This document shows positions 48,730 through 60,800 of a stretch of 64,000 nt of DNA, piece after piece (position 1 is the first letter of the stretch; each line of letters opens with the position of its first letter). The notes beneath the pieces are model-generated. The model had not been told where the DNA came from and did not search any database. It worked only from the letters and a program-made list of their open reading frames with translations. The translations under genes were made by a program, and so were the position numbers. The DNA is from Branchiostoma belcheri (Eukaryota > Chordata > Leptocardii > Amphioxiformes > Branchiostomatidae): the NCBI RefSeq assembly GCF_001625305.1, contig NW_017803865.1, positions 1,188,002 through 1,252,001 of the forward strand, given 5' to 3'.

Positions 48730-48827
48730 TGATTGGCAGACTGCGTATAAAGCCAGAGCAGACGGGGTCCAGTTAGATCAGCGGACATCGAGCAGACCAG
48801 AAAACACTTGCGCACCGCCGGGCAGCC
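48730..48827 (+). promoter_or_regulatory. hnRNP K core promoter and 5' leader
   Basis: An inverted CCAAT box (GATTGG, 48731-48736) precedes a TATA box (TATAAAG, 48746-48752). Transcription would start about 30 bases later near 48776, giving a ~50-base leader before the ATG at 48828. The sequence becomes GC-rich here after 14 kb of AT-rich spacer. Confidence 0.65.
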
Positions 48828-51800
48828 ATGGATTCCGAACCGATCAACAGCGACGGTGAGACCCGTTTCCCTTCTCTTTCCCGTGTTTCCTTTTTCTCCT
48901 CCGCACTGTCCTGTATTGTCCTAAGAGCGGAAGTGTTCCCTACAACACGCTGTGCGCTCTTCAGCCATGTGTGTGTATACATTACAACCTCTCTGTGGTG
49001 GGAAAAGGTTCTGCTGCAGCTTGCTGCATGACGGCATGATGAGAAGGGAAGAAGATGTGGTGGTGGGTTTTCTGGGTGTTCTGTACAGTGCAGACATATT
49101 TGCCATGTGTGTCCCGAGCTGTTTGATGTACCATTTGAGCCCCACTGCCTGTAGAGTGCTCGTGCATTAGCGGGATGTTGAAACAGCAAAATGCATTTGC
49201 CTCTTCAATTCGGTAGGTCCATGCCATCTGGGCTCCCTGTGCGCAGGGAAAGTGATGTTTGTTTCACCCAGTCAGAATGAATACTTATCACTGTAGCTCC
49301 TGTTATCAACACTGGCCGAACAGACAATGCCCAGCGGAGCCATAGAAGATTGCCTCAAAGATGTGTTTAAGGATATCTTTCAAAACTGGTGGTGTAACTA
49401 GTAGCTAAATGCATATTTCAAAGGCTGAAGGTTCCAAGTAACATGGAGTGTTGATAATTAGAGCTTTCTCTCTTGTTTGATAAAATGGTAAGTTTATGAG
49501 GTAACATGCTTTGACCTTTAGGAAGATATTTCTTTGCGTTGTGTATACGACACGAAGCAGGATGGACATCCGCTTGGATCAATAGAAAACTGTAGATGGA
49601 TATATGACAAGGAGCCATGTTTGTAAAGTATTTTTCCTGTTAGTTCATATCATCACGATGGATATACACGTAATTTAGAACAGACACACATGTCTAGGTC
49701 AATAGCTTTTGTTCCCTCTGTGTTGAAACTTGAAGAGTGTCCAGGAAAAGGCAGGGTCAGTTCAGGTTCTGAAACAACAGGTGCCCAGCAGGTGACACAA
49801 CGGGCCACAGGTTTCCTCACACAGCACTCCGTTGCACATGCACCGGGCGTGTGCCCCACAATTCCTATGTTAATTTCTGTCATAGTAATTGGTCTGGGGG
49901 AAGGATGAAAAGGTGTATACACTGTAAAGAGCACCTGTTGCAACTGTAGGTATTGAAATGAGAATTCTTACACTTACAGCCTTCTTTTTTATCAGGATCT
50001 TCCCAACAAGCTAACTGATGAAAGAAGCATTTGGAAAGATTTTGTCCTGGTTGTAAACATGATATTTTGAGCCCACGAGAGAAAGATTCCCGGGAAAATT
50101 TTTTTCCATATCAGGTTTCTATTGTAAGACTGGAGGATAACAGGAGAAATCCCTCTGAAATTGGTATTGTATTCGGCTAAAAATTGGACCAAACCTGCAG
50201 CTCAAGTCTGGCATGTTTGACTGGCTGTGAAATTCATTTTTGAGCATAGGTGTACTGCTGTACCCAACCTAAAAATTTAGATCCATAATTTAGATCCACA
50301 ACATAAAGTAGACTGTCAGCAAAACAATACCACTAACCTTACAACCTCTCATCAAAACTTGAATCCGAAATACAGCCAACTTCAAAATTTTAAACAAGTA
50401 ATGCGTCATAGTAAAAATGTCAAGAATATGCTGTATACCTACCTACCTTTATACAGGTGTTCAATAGCACCTTTATGTATAGAACCCCACACAAATATCT
50501 AAATTCACCCACAGTCCAAAATCAGGTGCAAAGCTCCAATGTTCACAGAAAAGGTGCACAAAAGTACAGATGCGTCCAGTATTTTCAGCCCTGGGAATGT
50601 ATGCCTGTCTTTTTACACATTCAGATGATTCTTCAGGTAAGCTTTTGGAAGATGAGACCTCTGGTAGATAATTTGTTTGCATGTTTCAAAGTGACCAACA
50701 GAATAAGTGGTCAGGGAAAATCGCTTGCTGTTATTTCTTACAACTTTTCAGTGGATGTTCTATAGTCTTATTGACATGAACCTGCTCGGATTCAGGCCAA
50801 CCTGTGGGTGTGGTGCCTAATTTCAGTCATGTTTTAAGCATGTAATATGTCCCATACATCAGTATCAGAAGGCAACTGTCCCAGGTAGAGATTAGACTGC
50901 ATGGCTGGTAGTCCATGTAAACATCTAACAATGGCGACCTGTTGCATTCTCATTCTGTTGGTTTAGACCAAGGCGAAAATAGAGAGAAAAACGGTAAACA
51001 GTTATTGTTCAAGAAAATTAGACATTTTTCAGTGTAATGGTGTAATTTGTTTTGCATGCAAGGTATTGGAAGTATTTTACATTGTGCCATAAACTTAGTC
51101 AGTTTTAAGAATATCTGGAAGAATCTGACATTGTTTATGATCTAAGAAATAGGTAGAATTAGGTGTTATGTTCATTCATGTGTTGGGGCTGACCAAAAAT
51201 TGCTCCAAAATCGTCCTGGGCAATTGTTATCTGATCACCAGTTGATAGAGACACAAAACATGGCTTGGGTAATTGATATTGTCAGTGGCATATGGTAGCA
51301 GTCCATTGGGCATAATGGTATTGTATTAGATATTGTGTAGGTCCCCCTTTGGGGCGTATTCTTTCATCTGCCCTAATGCAGGGTTGCCCTCCCAATTCAA
51401 TGTGATGTATTATAGCCATAGAATTGGCAAGATGAAGACATTACTGTTCAGCATATTACCTATGCTTTTCATTTGCTGACACGGACGATTTTCGTGGAAA
51501 ATTCATAATTCAAATCAAACAAAGATTATTTACAAACTCAGTCACTGATGAAAAGTAGTGGATGCTACCTGAAACATCTGACAGTTTTCAAAACCTGTCC
51601 GGTTGCTTGAGGTACAATTTCTTGTGTATCTCATTACCTGGATGTCTAACCTTCATCAACGAACACAAAAGAATCATTTATGAAAGAATCTGTTTCAAAT
51701 TTCACAAAACCTCTCCTTTCTTGTTCTTTAGTACATATATATTTGAGTAGTAGCCCCTGGTTTCTGTAAGTGTAAGTGAACAGAATAAAATTTCTCTCTG

Positions 51801-54800
51801 TTGATCCACTATCACAATTTTCAAGGCAAATTTGTCATTGAAATCAAATACAGAAGTCTTTATCAAAGAATCTGTTTTATAAAATTTGACAAAACCTTTG
51901 AGGTATACATGCAGTCTCTGGTATGAACAGATGTATCTGTAACTGAACAGAATAAAACTTCTCTGTGTCGTGTGCGTTCCCGTAGCAGAGTGAGGTTAGG
52001 ATGAGAATTTCAGGAGCTGCCGTGGCTCGTTAACAAGCCTTTGATGATCCCAGCTGCGGTGATGAGGCCTGGCATCCCCGCCTCTCCTGAATTATGAATT
52101 TCAGGACGGGAGTGACACAATGGTGGCCTCATACATCATTCATGTCCACCCCTCCATTATTCTGATGATTTTCTGCACCAGTGGTGACACGGTGTCCGGT
52201 TATACAGCTGCGTTTTCATTGAACAAATAACATCTTCTTCTGGCTTTATAAGGGCATTCGTCCTAGATGGTGGTCTGCATGGTTCCTTGCCCACTGGTCT
52301 TAGCTGTAAAAGAAGGAATGAATGAATAAATGAATTTTTACTGAAAAATACTATTCATCTCAATGATAACATTTTGCTTGAGTTTCATTGCATTTCAAAA
52401 ATGATTTATTGAGATTCACCACATTTGTGGAAGGATTGACATAAGATGTCAATACGAAGACCAGACTGAAATTAGATTTGGTATGTGCAGTTTTCAACAA
52501 ATTTGTGAAGAGAGCGCGATTGAGTATTTCTGGCACATTTTGGAATACAGTGCCGCTAATTGCCCCATCGCAATTGACCTGAACAACCCATTATTAATTG
52601 GCTTCTAATGCATCATTAATGTAAGGTGTGCCCATTGTCACATCAGGTGCATGTGGGTTAATTCTCCCTCGGGGTGCTTTTGACATAATTGCAGGCTCGT
52701 GCGTACTGTTATCTCGGAGACAGAATACCGTTCCGTGTAAAGGTTACAGAGAAAAGATGGATTTTTCCTGGAGCAGGATAGTAAGGTTCCTCCATAGGCC
52801 TTCATTACCACTCTCCAAGCAGAGGTTAGTGGGGAAGATTGGGACCTTTTTGTCATATGCCCCGTTTTCCATTGCTACTCCTCCATTGAGGTGATTAGTA
52901 CAGCCCCTTTTGGCAGTAGTGGTGAGGAGTAACAACAGAAAACAGGGCATATTATAGAAAGGTCACAGCCCTCCCCACCAACCTCTGCTTGGAGAGTATT
53001 CAAGGCCTTCTCTACCACCTGAGTAATCCCTTGCTAGACTGTTTCCAGGGTCAGCTCCTTAGTTATACTTGTAGGGCCAACATGCCCCCAAGGAGGTTAT
53101 ACCAGAGCTAGTATGCAATCGTACCTTTACGTACATAACCCTGCACAGATATCGAGGTACACCGGCACATCTGCGATCAGAAGTTAGGTGCACAGAAGTG
53201 CCTGTGCACCAAGAATTTCCAGCCCTCATTAAAAAGTATTTTCCCACTAATACCAGATATATTCTTTATCCTATCAGAAAAGAAGAAAATCTGATCAGAT
53301 TCCGAAGGAAGGATTTTATTTTCCAGCTGAGTCCCTCCCGTGTCCGTCCTGCTGTGATAGAAGAATATTGTCCCAAAGTGATTTTTATCTGCCACACCGT
53401 GTTAACACCGTCCTGTATTGATCTACGAGGTACAACCACCATTATCACCAGCCAGTCTGTATGTACCCGATCCATTTCAGGGCGGAACACAATAGTTATT
53501 CAATTACCTGGCCCTATATTGATGTGGATAAACGCAGTGGCCGCCGAGAAAAGTGCCGGGTCAGGGGATTTAGCGCTGCGTTGCCATGGCAAAGGGCTAT
53601 TCTTCCCTAGGCCGCTGAGTTGAAAGGAGATAAAAGTTGACCTTTATAATTCAAATCTGCTGAAATCTACTTGAGCAGGGCTGGGGGAAATGCTGCGTGA
53701 TGTCGGCGTGGTTACTTTGGGATTTACATGAAAATGCAGGTTACAGGTGATATGTCTGCAAGTTGTCAGGACTTAATAGTAAATCAAATTATTATGTCTT
53801 AAAAGGTTTGTGATTTACTGTAGATTTCCAGAAAATTGATTCACCATGCAGCAGTGCTATGTAGGTAGGGAAATAAATTAACTGAGAGGTTAATGTCAGT
53901 AATATGGATTATTGTTATCCATCATTATCACATGGATGGAGGGATTTTTAAGCACCTTATCATGTCTTTATATTTCATATCTACCAGTTTTCTGTACCAC
54001 CTCTAAATATCTTTTCCTTTTTTCTTTCATTTTTGTATTTTCATATCTGCATTCATTCATTCATTCATTCACTCATTTATTCTTTCCTTAGTACAATCGT
54101 CCCTGCTGGTTACATGGTATTAAGGGAATGGGTCCTGACACTTACTTTTTTCATACATAAATGCCACGATGGCCTTTGGTGAAATGTCACAGTGCAGGTT
54201 TATACAAAATGAGGATTTCAGTCTTTGCAATGTGGCTGGATCAATAAAAAAGTCTCTAATAAAAGTGAAATGTTCACAATTTTATCACCATGCGATTGTG
54301 AATTCCATGTAAAATTATGCTCCAGACATAGTCTTTCCAACATTGAAACCAACAACTCACATATTCAGGTTAACTGAGAGAATCAGGGGCTCTTTCCTGC
54401 CTCTCGGTCTGCTATTCTGTTTTCTGGTGATTGCAATACTGTGTAATAGGGTGTCCTACCAAAGTTTCCCTCTGACTGGGTATCCTACCAAAGTTTCCCT
54501 CTGACTGGGTATCCTACCAAAGTTTCCCTCTGACTGTGTAATAGGGTGTCATATCAATGTTTAGCTCTTGGGAACCTCCGCGGTGGCGTGCCTCTCAGCT
54601 TGTTCTGTCACTGTCTTTTCTGTGACTAATATTTGCTCCCCCTTCTTCTTACAGAGTTTAAACAAGAAAGGGATAGCTGGGATCAGGAAGGTACAGCCTT
54701 TCTTAATGTTTCACCCTGTGTATGCACTTCCTATGTCATCTGGACCACAATAAGCATTTGGTTAGAAAAAATGGTTTTCAGATTTTGGTCCTATTGAAAG

Positions 54801-57800
54801 ACTTATGCGTAGTCCAAAACAAAAGTTACCCACATCCAAAAAATTCAGGAAGAAATTTTGAAAGGTCCTCATGGGGAAGTGTGTACGGGGTCTGTGAACT
54901 GCGTCAGTGGTTCATGATCATCTTAATTCCTCTTTAATTTGAGACTAATAGGCCACACCAATTTAATTTATTAGTTCTCCGATTTAACAAAAATAAGCTT
55001 AACTGGAAAAACGTAATAGAAAACAAAGGCTGATGACCAGGATTATGCCTCAGTGCACTCAGTTTATGAAGTGAATACAGTCATATTCATATTCCCTCAG
55101 TGCCCTCTGCTTTTATGATGACTGCTTACAATATTTTCACCTTAAAATTTCTGATAAGTGAGAACCAATGAAATAACTTGGTGTGGCCTTGGTGAAGTGC
55201 TGGTGATATTGAACTGTACAGCAGTGTTCTCACTCTCCTGACCTGCTCCGTAGGGAAGCGCCCAGCCGAGGATGAGGGGGGCCAGTCCAACAAGCGAGCT
55301 CGACCGCCACCACCGGTGGACCTGAGAATCCTGCTGCAGAGCAAGGTAAGTCTGTAGTCCCAACACAAGGAAAGTGGTGCTGCACAAAGAATAGAAAAAA
55401 GGAAAGACACTGGTTAACAACAGTAAGAAAAACATAGTCTGTAAGTTTTGTTTTATGTCTGAGCTTGAGCAAATTGACCCAATGCTAAAGTGTCTTGAAA
55501 TTTAGTTCATACATCTATACTCAGCACAGAATACAAAGAATATCATTGTGAAGGGCAATAGAGCAAAGCTCTCTAGTGACATGTAACACAATGCCAATGA
55601 TAAAGTAATGAGATATCATCATCTGTTGTCACGTTTCTGAACATTCTGTGCTGAGTTTAGTTTATCTATTACAGCAGCATGGTTGATATGTAAGGTTCTT
55701 TTTCCAGAATGCTGGAGCCATCATAGGCAAGCAGGGCTCAAACATCAAGCGCCTGCGTTCAGAGGTGTGTATCATCCCTTTCTCTACAGACAGCTTTAAA
55801 CTGAAGCATCTTGAAGTAAAAAAGACCGAAGCATCTTGTTTTAATCGAAATTTTAAAAGTAAACGACTTGTAGATGCTGAGTACAGGCAATACTACACTA
55901 CAGTAATATAATAAATGTAGATAACCAATTGTAGTTATGTCAACTCAATGATTTTTCATAATGTTACTGCTACAATGCTGTCTTCTCAGGATTCTTTTTG
56001 CTGCTTTTCTAACTTTCGTTCTTCTAGTTATTATTGGCTTCAGAAAATGTGTCCAGCATGCATTTGCCTCAATGTTATATTTACCAAATGTGTACGGTAT
56101 AGTCAGTTGATTCTACATGTGAGTATACTTCATTAAGTTGGATGAAATAGCCCCTAATTTCGATATCAAGCAATTTTTATAAAAGCCGACCTAATTTCAA
56201 TGATACTTTATAAATGAGTGGCGTTAATCTGGTGGTGGGTAGTCATGTGTTCAGTGTGTACCTCTGATCTTCACATGGATCTAGAGATCTGTGTCTCGCT
56301 CAGCTTTGTAAAGTTGTGTATCCTCTAGTCCTATATGACTCCAGCTAATGGCCTTATTTCTCCTCTCCCCTTTAGACAAAGGCCCGGCCCGCAAGCCCAA
56401 GCTAATGAGACCTTTGCCAATTTTGCAGCCCGCCCGTCCCGGGGACAATTATGTGATCCTCTCTCTCTCGTTCTTTACATCCAGTAGATTCTTTCTCCTC
56501 CATTTTATATCTATAGATGTTATACTGCCTTGTCCCAAACTATCAGTCAGAACTGCCCGTCATCTCCATCACCATTACACCTCTCTCTCTATCTTTCGCT
56601 CTTTAGTCCCGATCTCTTGTCATGTTTATGACGTAGCAAGTGTCCCTCGCTTGATTTCACACTCCGCTTCGTAAAGCTTATCCCGTTTTTGCGTGGGTTG
56701 TTGCAGCCGCCAGCCCGGGGACTAAGGTGCGAGCATCGGTGCGCCGCCATGTTTAATCCTCCACTAGACAAGGGTCCTATATCAGAGAAATGTGGGGCAA
56801 TTATAGTTCATGTGACTTGTATATCCCCTCATTCTCACACACCCCCTTCCCAACCACCCCCCTGCAGCCATCCCCCTCGCTCGCTCGCAGCCCCCCACCC
56901 CCCTCCATCAGCAAGCGCAAGTGTGCCTCTTCTCTTTGTGGTCCACAACAACTGAAGTAACCAATGTTGCTACCATACAAACATCTCAACACCACCAGTT
57001 TTCTTTGAAACAAAATGTCAAAATGAAAGGACATTACAGTCAAACCTGCCCAAGAAGACCACTCGGGGGACCCATTAAAACCTGGTCATGTGGCCATGGA
57101 CAGGTAGCCACTATAGACAGGATTCTGAATGCTTGTGTTAATAGCAAAATTATCTAAGGGACGAACAAATAATGGTCACATGGCCAGGTGGTCCTTATGC
57201 AGAGGTGGTCACTTGTACAAGTTTGACTGTAATGCTCACATATTAGACCCATAGTCAATAGTGAAAGGTCTCCTTTTCCCAAAGATATGTCCAGACCATT
57301 CATCCATAAATGACATGTTTGTCAATGCTACCATAAATGAGATATCTTCATTTTGGTTTAAACAGTATGTACCAGTGGCTTTGCTGAAAGAATATCCTCA
57401 AAATGTAACTCGAAATTGTCTCTAGTCTAAAGTTGGTTACTACAGTTGGGTATCCTGTCTCCGCCAGACCATGTGAATGCCGTTTGTTGCCGAAGCACTC
57501 TTCTTTTTAATCTCCCTTCCTCTACACAGAAAAGCCGCCACCTTCCAGAAGTCTTCCATGGTAGTAGTTGATACGTATCTCTCTCGCGTATGCTTTAATA
57601 AGTATGTTACAGTTATGAAATTGATGCCTAATTGACACTGGCCCTCTCTCCAACACTACCTCTTGTCCCCGACCCACAATGGAACGAACGTTGTGTGCCT
57701 CGCCCCGGCCTGGCCTGGTCCCGATTGATCCGGTCCGCTCGAAATCCGTTCTGCCCCGGCCCGGCCCGTACCATGTCTCCATCCTGCCCTGCCTCCACCA

Positions 57801-60800
57801 CCACCACCACTACTCCAGTACAAAGCAACCGTTACCGTCCCTGACTGCACTGGCCCCGAGCGGTATGTCCCAGTGTGTAGGAAAAAACTTTTCTACACAT
57901 GAATTATTTTCCTCACTCACTCTTATGATTTTTAAGTCAGTCATCCCACACTCACGGTTGGTATTAAAAACGGAGTTCAAGACTCGAACAGCAGCATAGT
58001 TGCTGATAAGGGGGTTCTTTTCTGGGCATGTGAGATGCGTATGCAGTGGAAAGTATCATAGTGCAAAGGAAAGACTTCCTGTAGTCCATCTCAACTGTGG
58101 TGTTGTAGTTGTTTCCATGTGGTGCTGTGACGGCTGTATAGCTTATTTTGTCCCAGAAAATAGAACCTAAAGAAAACTGTATTTTCTGACCGGTATCAAG
58201 TATTATCTTGCAGTTCACCTGTTGCTGTCGTTAAGATATTGACCAACAATCTCCATCCTCAATGTTATCCAAATAATAAGTAGCAAGGGTTTTCCAAAAC
58301 TTTCAATTCTGTAATTCTAAACAAATCAAACCTTTCCAGTTCCATTTCTGTATTTAAATCAGTTCATTTCAAGTTTTATGGGACGTTTTTCCCTAAAGAT
58401 CTAAAGAAAAGGCTAAAAATTTTACTCCACGTAGAATGCGTGTGTGTGTTCACTTTTATTTCAAGTAGAGGTACATGTAGTTGTGCAAGTGTGTAAGAAA
58501 GCGAGAAATGATACATGACTATTGTTTTTCTCCCATGTTCGCAGCATCCTTACCATATCGGCTGACTTGAACACAGCGTGTGACTGCCTGCTAGATATCA
58601 TACCTGTGCTGGAAGATGTGAGTACTCGGGACAGACAATGCCAGATGTCTGGTGTCCTTTCTTATTGGTCAAACTTAATCATTTTATTTTTTGTCAACAG
58701 TACTGAAATATTCATAGTCTTGATAATGCTCCAGCCTCCAGGGCTCGAAATTCATTTAGGGACATGAATATCACAACATTTAAACAAAATAACAGGAAGA
58801 TACTGCACAGTAGGTATGATAGTATTTTTACATACGTACATAGCCCGACACACAAATATCTATGTGCACAGATACACCCACGGTCCAAGTATGTCTGCAC
58901 CTGGATATGATACTTAATTAAACAGAAGTATCTATGCACAAAATATCAAGTGATGTTAGTTGATGTTAGTGGATGTAATTAGTGGGACCGCTTCGCTAAC
59001 ATTGGATGGTTCTATTGTAGGCTGTCTCTCACCATTGCCATTACTCCCCACAGTACCAGCAGCACTACCAGCAGCACAAGGACCTGAACTTTGACTGTGA
59101 GCTGCGCATGTTGGTCCACCAGAGCCAGGCAGGCTGCATCATCGGCCGCGCGGGATTCAAGATCAAGGAACTACGGGAGGTGGGCTGTACTTCCCTAAGG
59201 GTCCTATTAGAAATGTCCCAGTGTTCTAGCTAACGTGGCTTGCATAGCTTGAGCATGGGGGCCCCCTACGCTGTGATTTGGACCCCTGTGCTTTGAGTTG
59301 GACCCCCACTTTGATTTGGATGCCCAATGCTGTGATTTAGGCCCTAACACTGTCTTTCAACCAGCGAAGGGGTGTTTTTCTTACTGGGGAGAATCCTGTG
59401 TCCCATTATGTAACTTAACATTTTGCTTTGGAATAATGCTGTAACAGACAGAAAACTTAAAATTTGCCCCTCAAAATACAAGGATGTAACAATCAGCCAC
59501 AATTCACAACAATCCAAAGAATACTAGTAGCTAGTGATATCAGTCGTTCATAATCTTTGTCATGTTTTGTTTTTCAGCAAACTGAGGCAAACATCAAGGT
59601 GTACTCAGAATGCTGCCCAGGTTCCACGGAGAGGGTTGTTGCATTGACTGGTATGTAGTGCGATTTGATTTTATATGTATTTCTGCAGTACTAATGTAAT
59701 TCATTTTCTGTTCACGGTAGCAAAAGTTCACGGTCTGAGAAAAATGGACATGTTCACGGAACTACATTATCATATTCACGGTGGCGACAGGTGCAGGAAA
59801 AAGAACGTCCAGGAATTTTGTTAACTGTAATGATAAGTGCACGGTACAGAAGTGACAGTGAAAACAGTGATCATAACAGTACAGTGAAAAGGTCAGGAAT
59901 TACAGTATCTCTGATTAAACTTTAAGCTTGTTAGGTCAAGAATCAATCTGCTTGATTGTTTGTTTGTACAGGAAAGCCAGAGAAGTGTATTGGTGCCATC
60001 AAGAAAATCATCGAACTGCTGCAGAAAGTAAGAATCCTTCTTGACAAGTTATCATTCTGTCGTTATTAGTCTTTTCTGTCTTTTATGCACTAATTCCATG
60101 TGAAAAGTAAAGCACTTGACCCTTGATTGCAAGCTTGTTGGGAAGCACTTTACTTTGTGTTCAGTTGTACAAATTCTTGATAATGTCAATTTCATTTTGT
60201 GTTAATTATCATCTTTTTCAATTTTTTTATATTCTTTATTGATTTGAGTAGAAAACATTGAAAAAAAAGGAATTATAAAATGAAAAAATTAAACATTCTG
60301 TCTCTTTGCCTTTGGTCTCCAGGCTCCCATCAAAGGTCCCAACTCGCAGTATGACCCCTTCCTGTACGACGAGTTCTACGCCGCAGAGTACGGCGGCTAC
60401 ACGTCGTATGACGACACCCGCGGCGGCCGTGGTGGGGACCGGAGGGGCGGCTTCTCCGGGCGCGGCGGTTCCGGGGGCGGTCCCAGAGGACGCGGCGGCC
60501 CGCCCAGAGGCCCGCGGGGCGGCATGTCCGGACAGCGGTCCGGGATGGGAGGTTCCATGGGCCATCGCGACCACGACTTCCACGGCGGCCACGGGGGCGG
60601 AGGGGCCGGCGGGCCACGCGGTCCCCGCATGATGGGCTCGGAGATGAGGTCTGGCCCCCCACCCGGCAGCAGGGGCATGGGAGGAGGAGGGGGGCCGCCC
60701 CCCATGCGCAACAGGGGGGGTATGATGTCCCAGGGGGGTCAAGGAGGCAGACCTGGCATGGGTGGCAGGTGGGGAAAGTTTGTCTTCTTATAAAACTGTC

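Larger units (their letters stand above)
48856..54654 (+). other. hnRNP K intron 1 (5.8 kb)
   Basis: It separates the 9-codon first exon from exon 2. It contains repeats at 50222-50592, 51536-51658, 52811-52996, 53105-53225 and 54451-54537. I see no nested gene on either strand. Confidence 0.7.

Noticed and set aside
56378-56760. GC-rich patches in hnRNP K intron 4 as extra coding exons
   Set aside because: Candidate frames after acceptor-like steps either hit stops or do not keep the KH1 frame. Exon 5 at 57819 already supplies the conserved segment.
60236-60742. 168-codon minus-strand frame opposite hnRNP K exon 10, and other frames there
   Set aside because: Antisense shadow of a very GC-rich, stop-poor coding exon.
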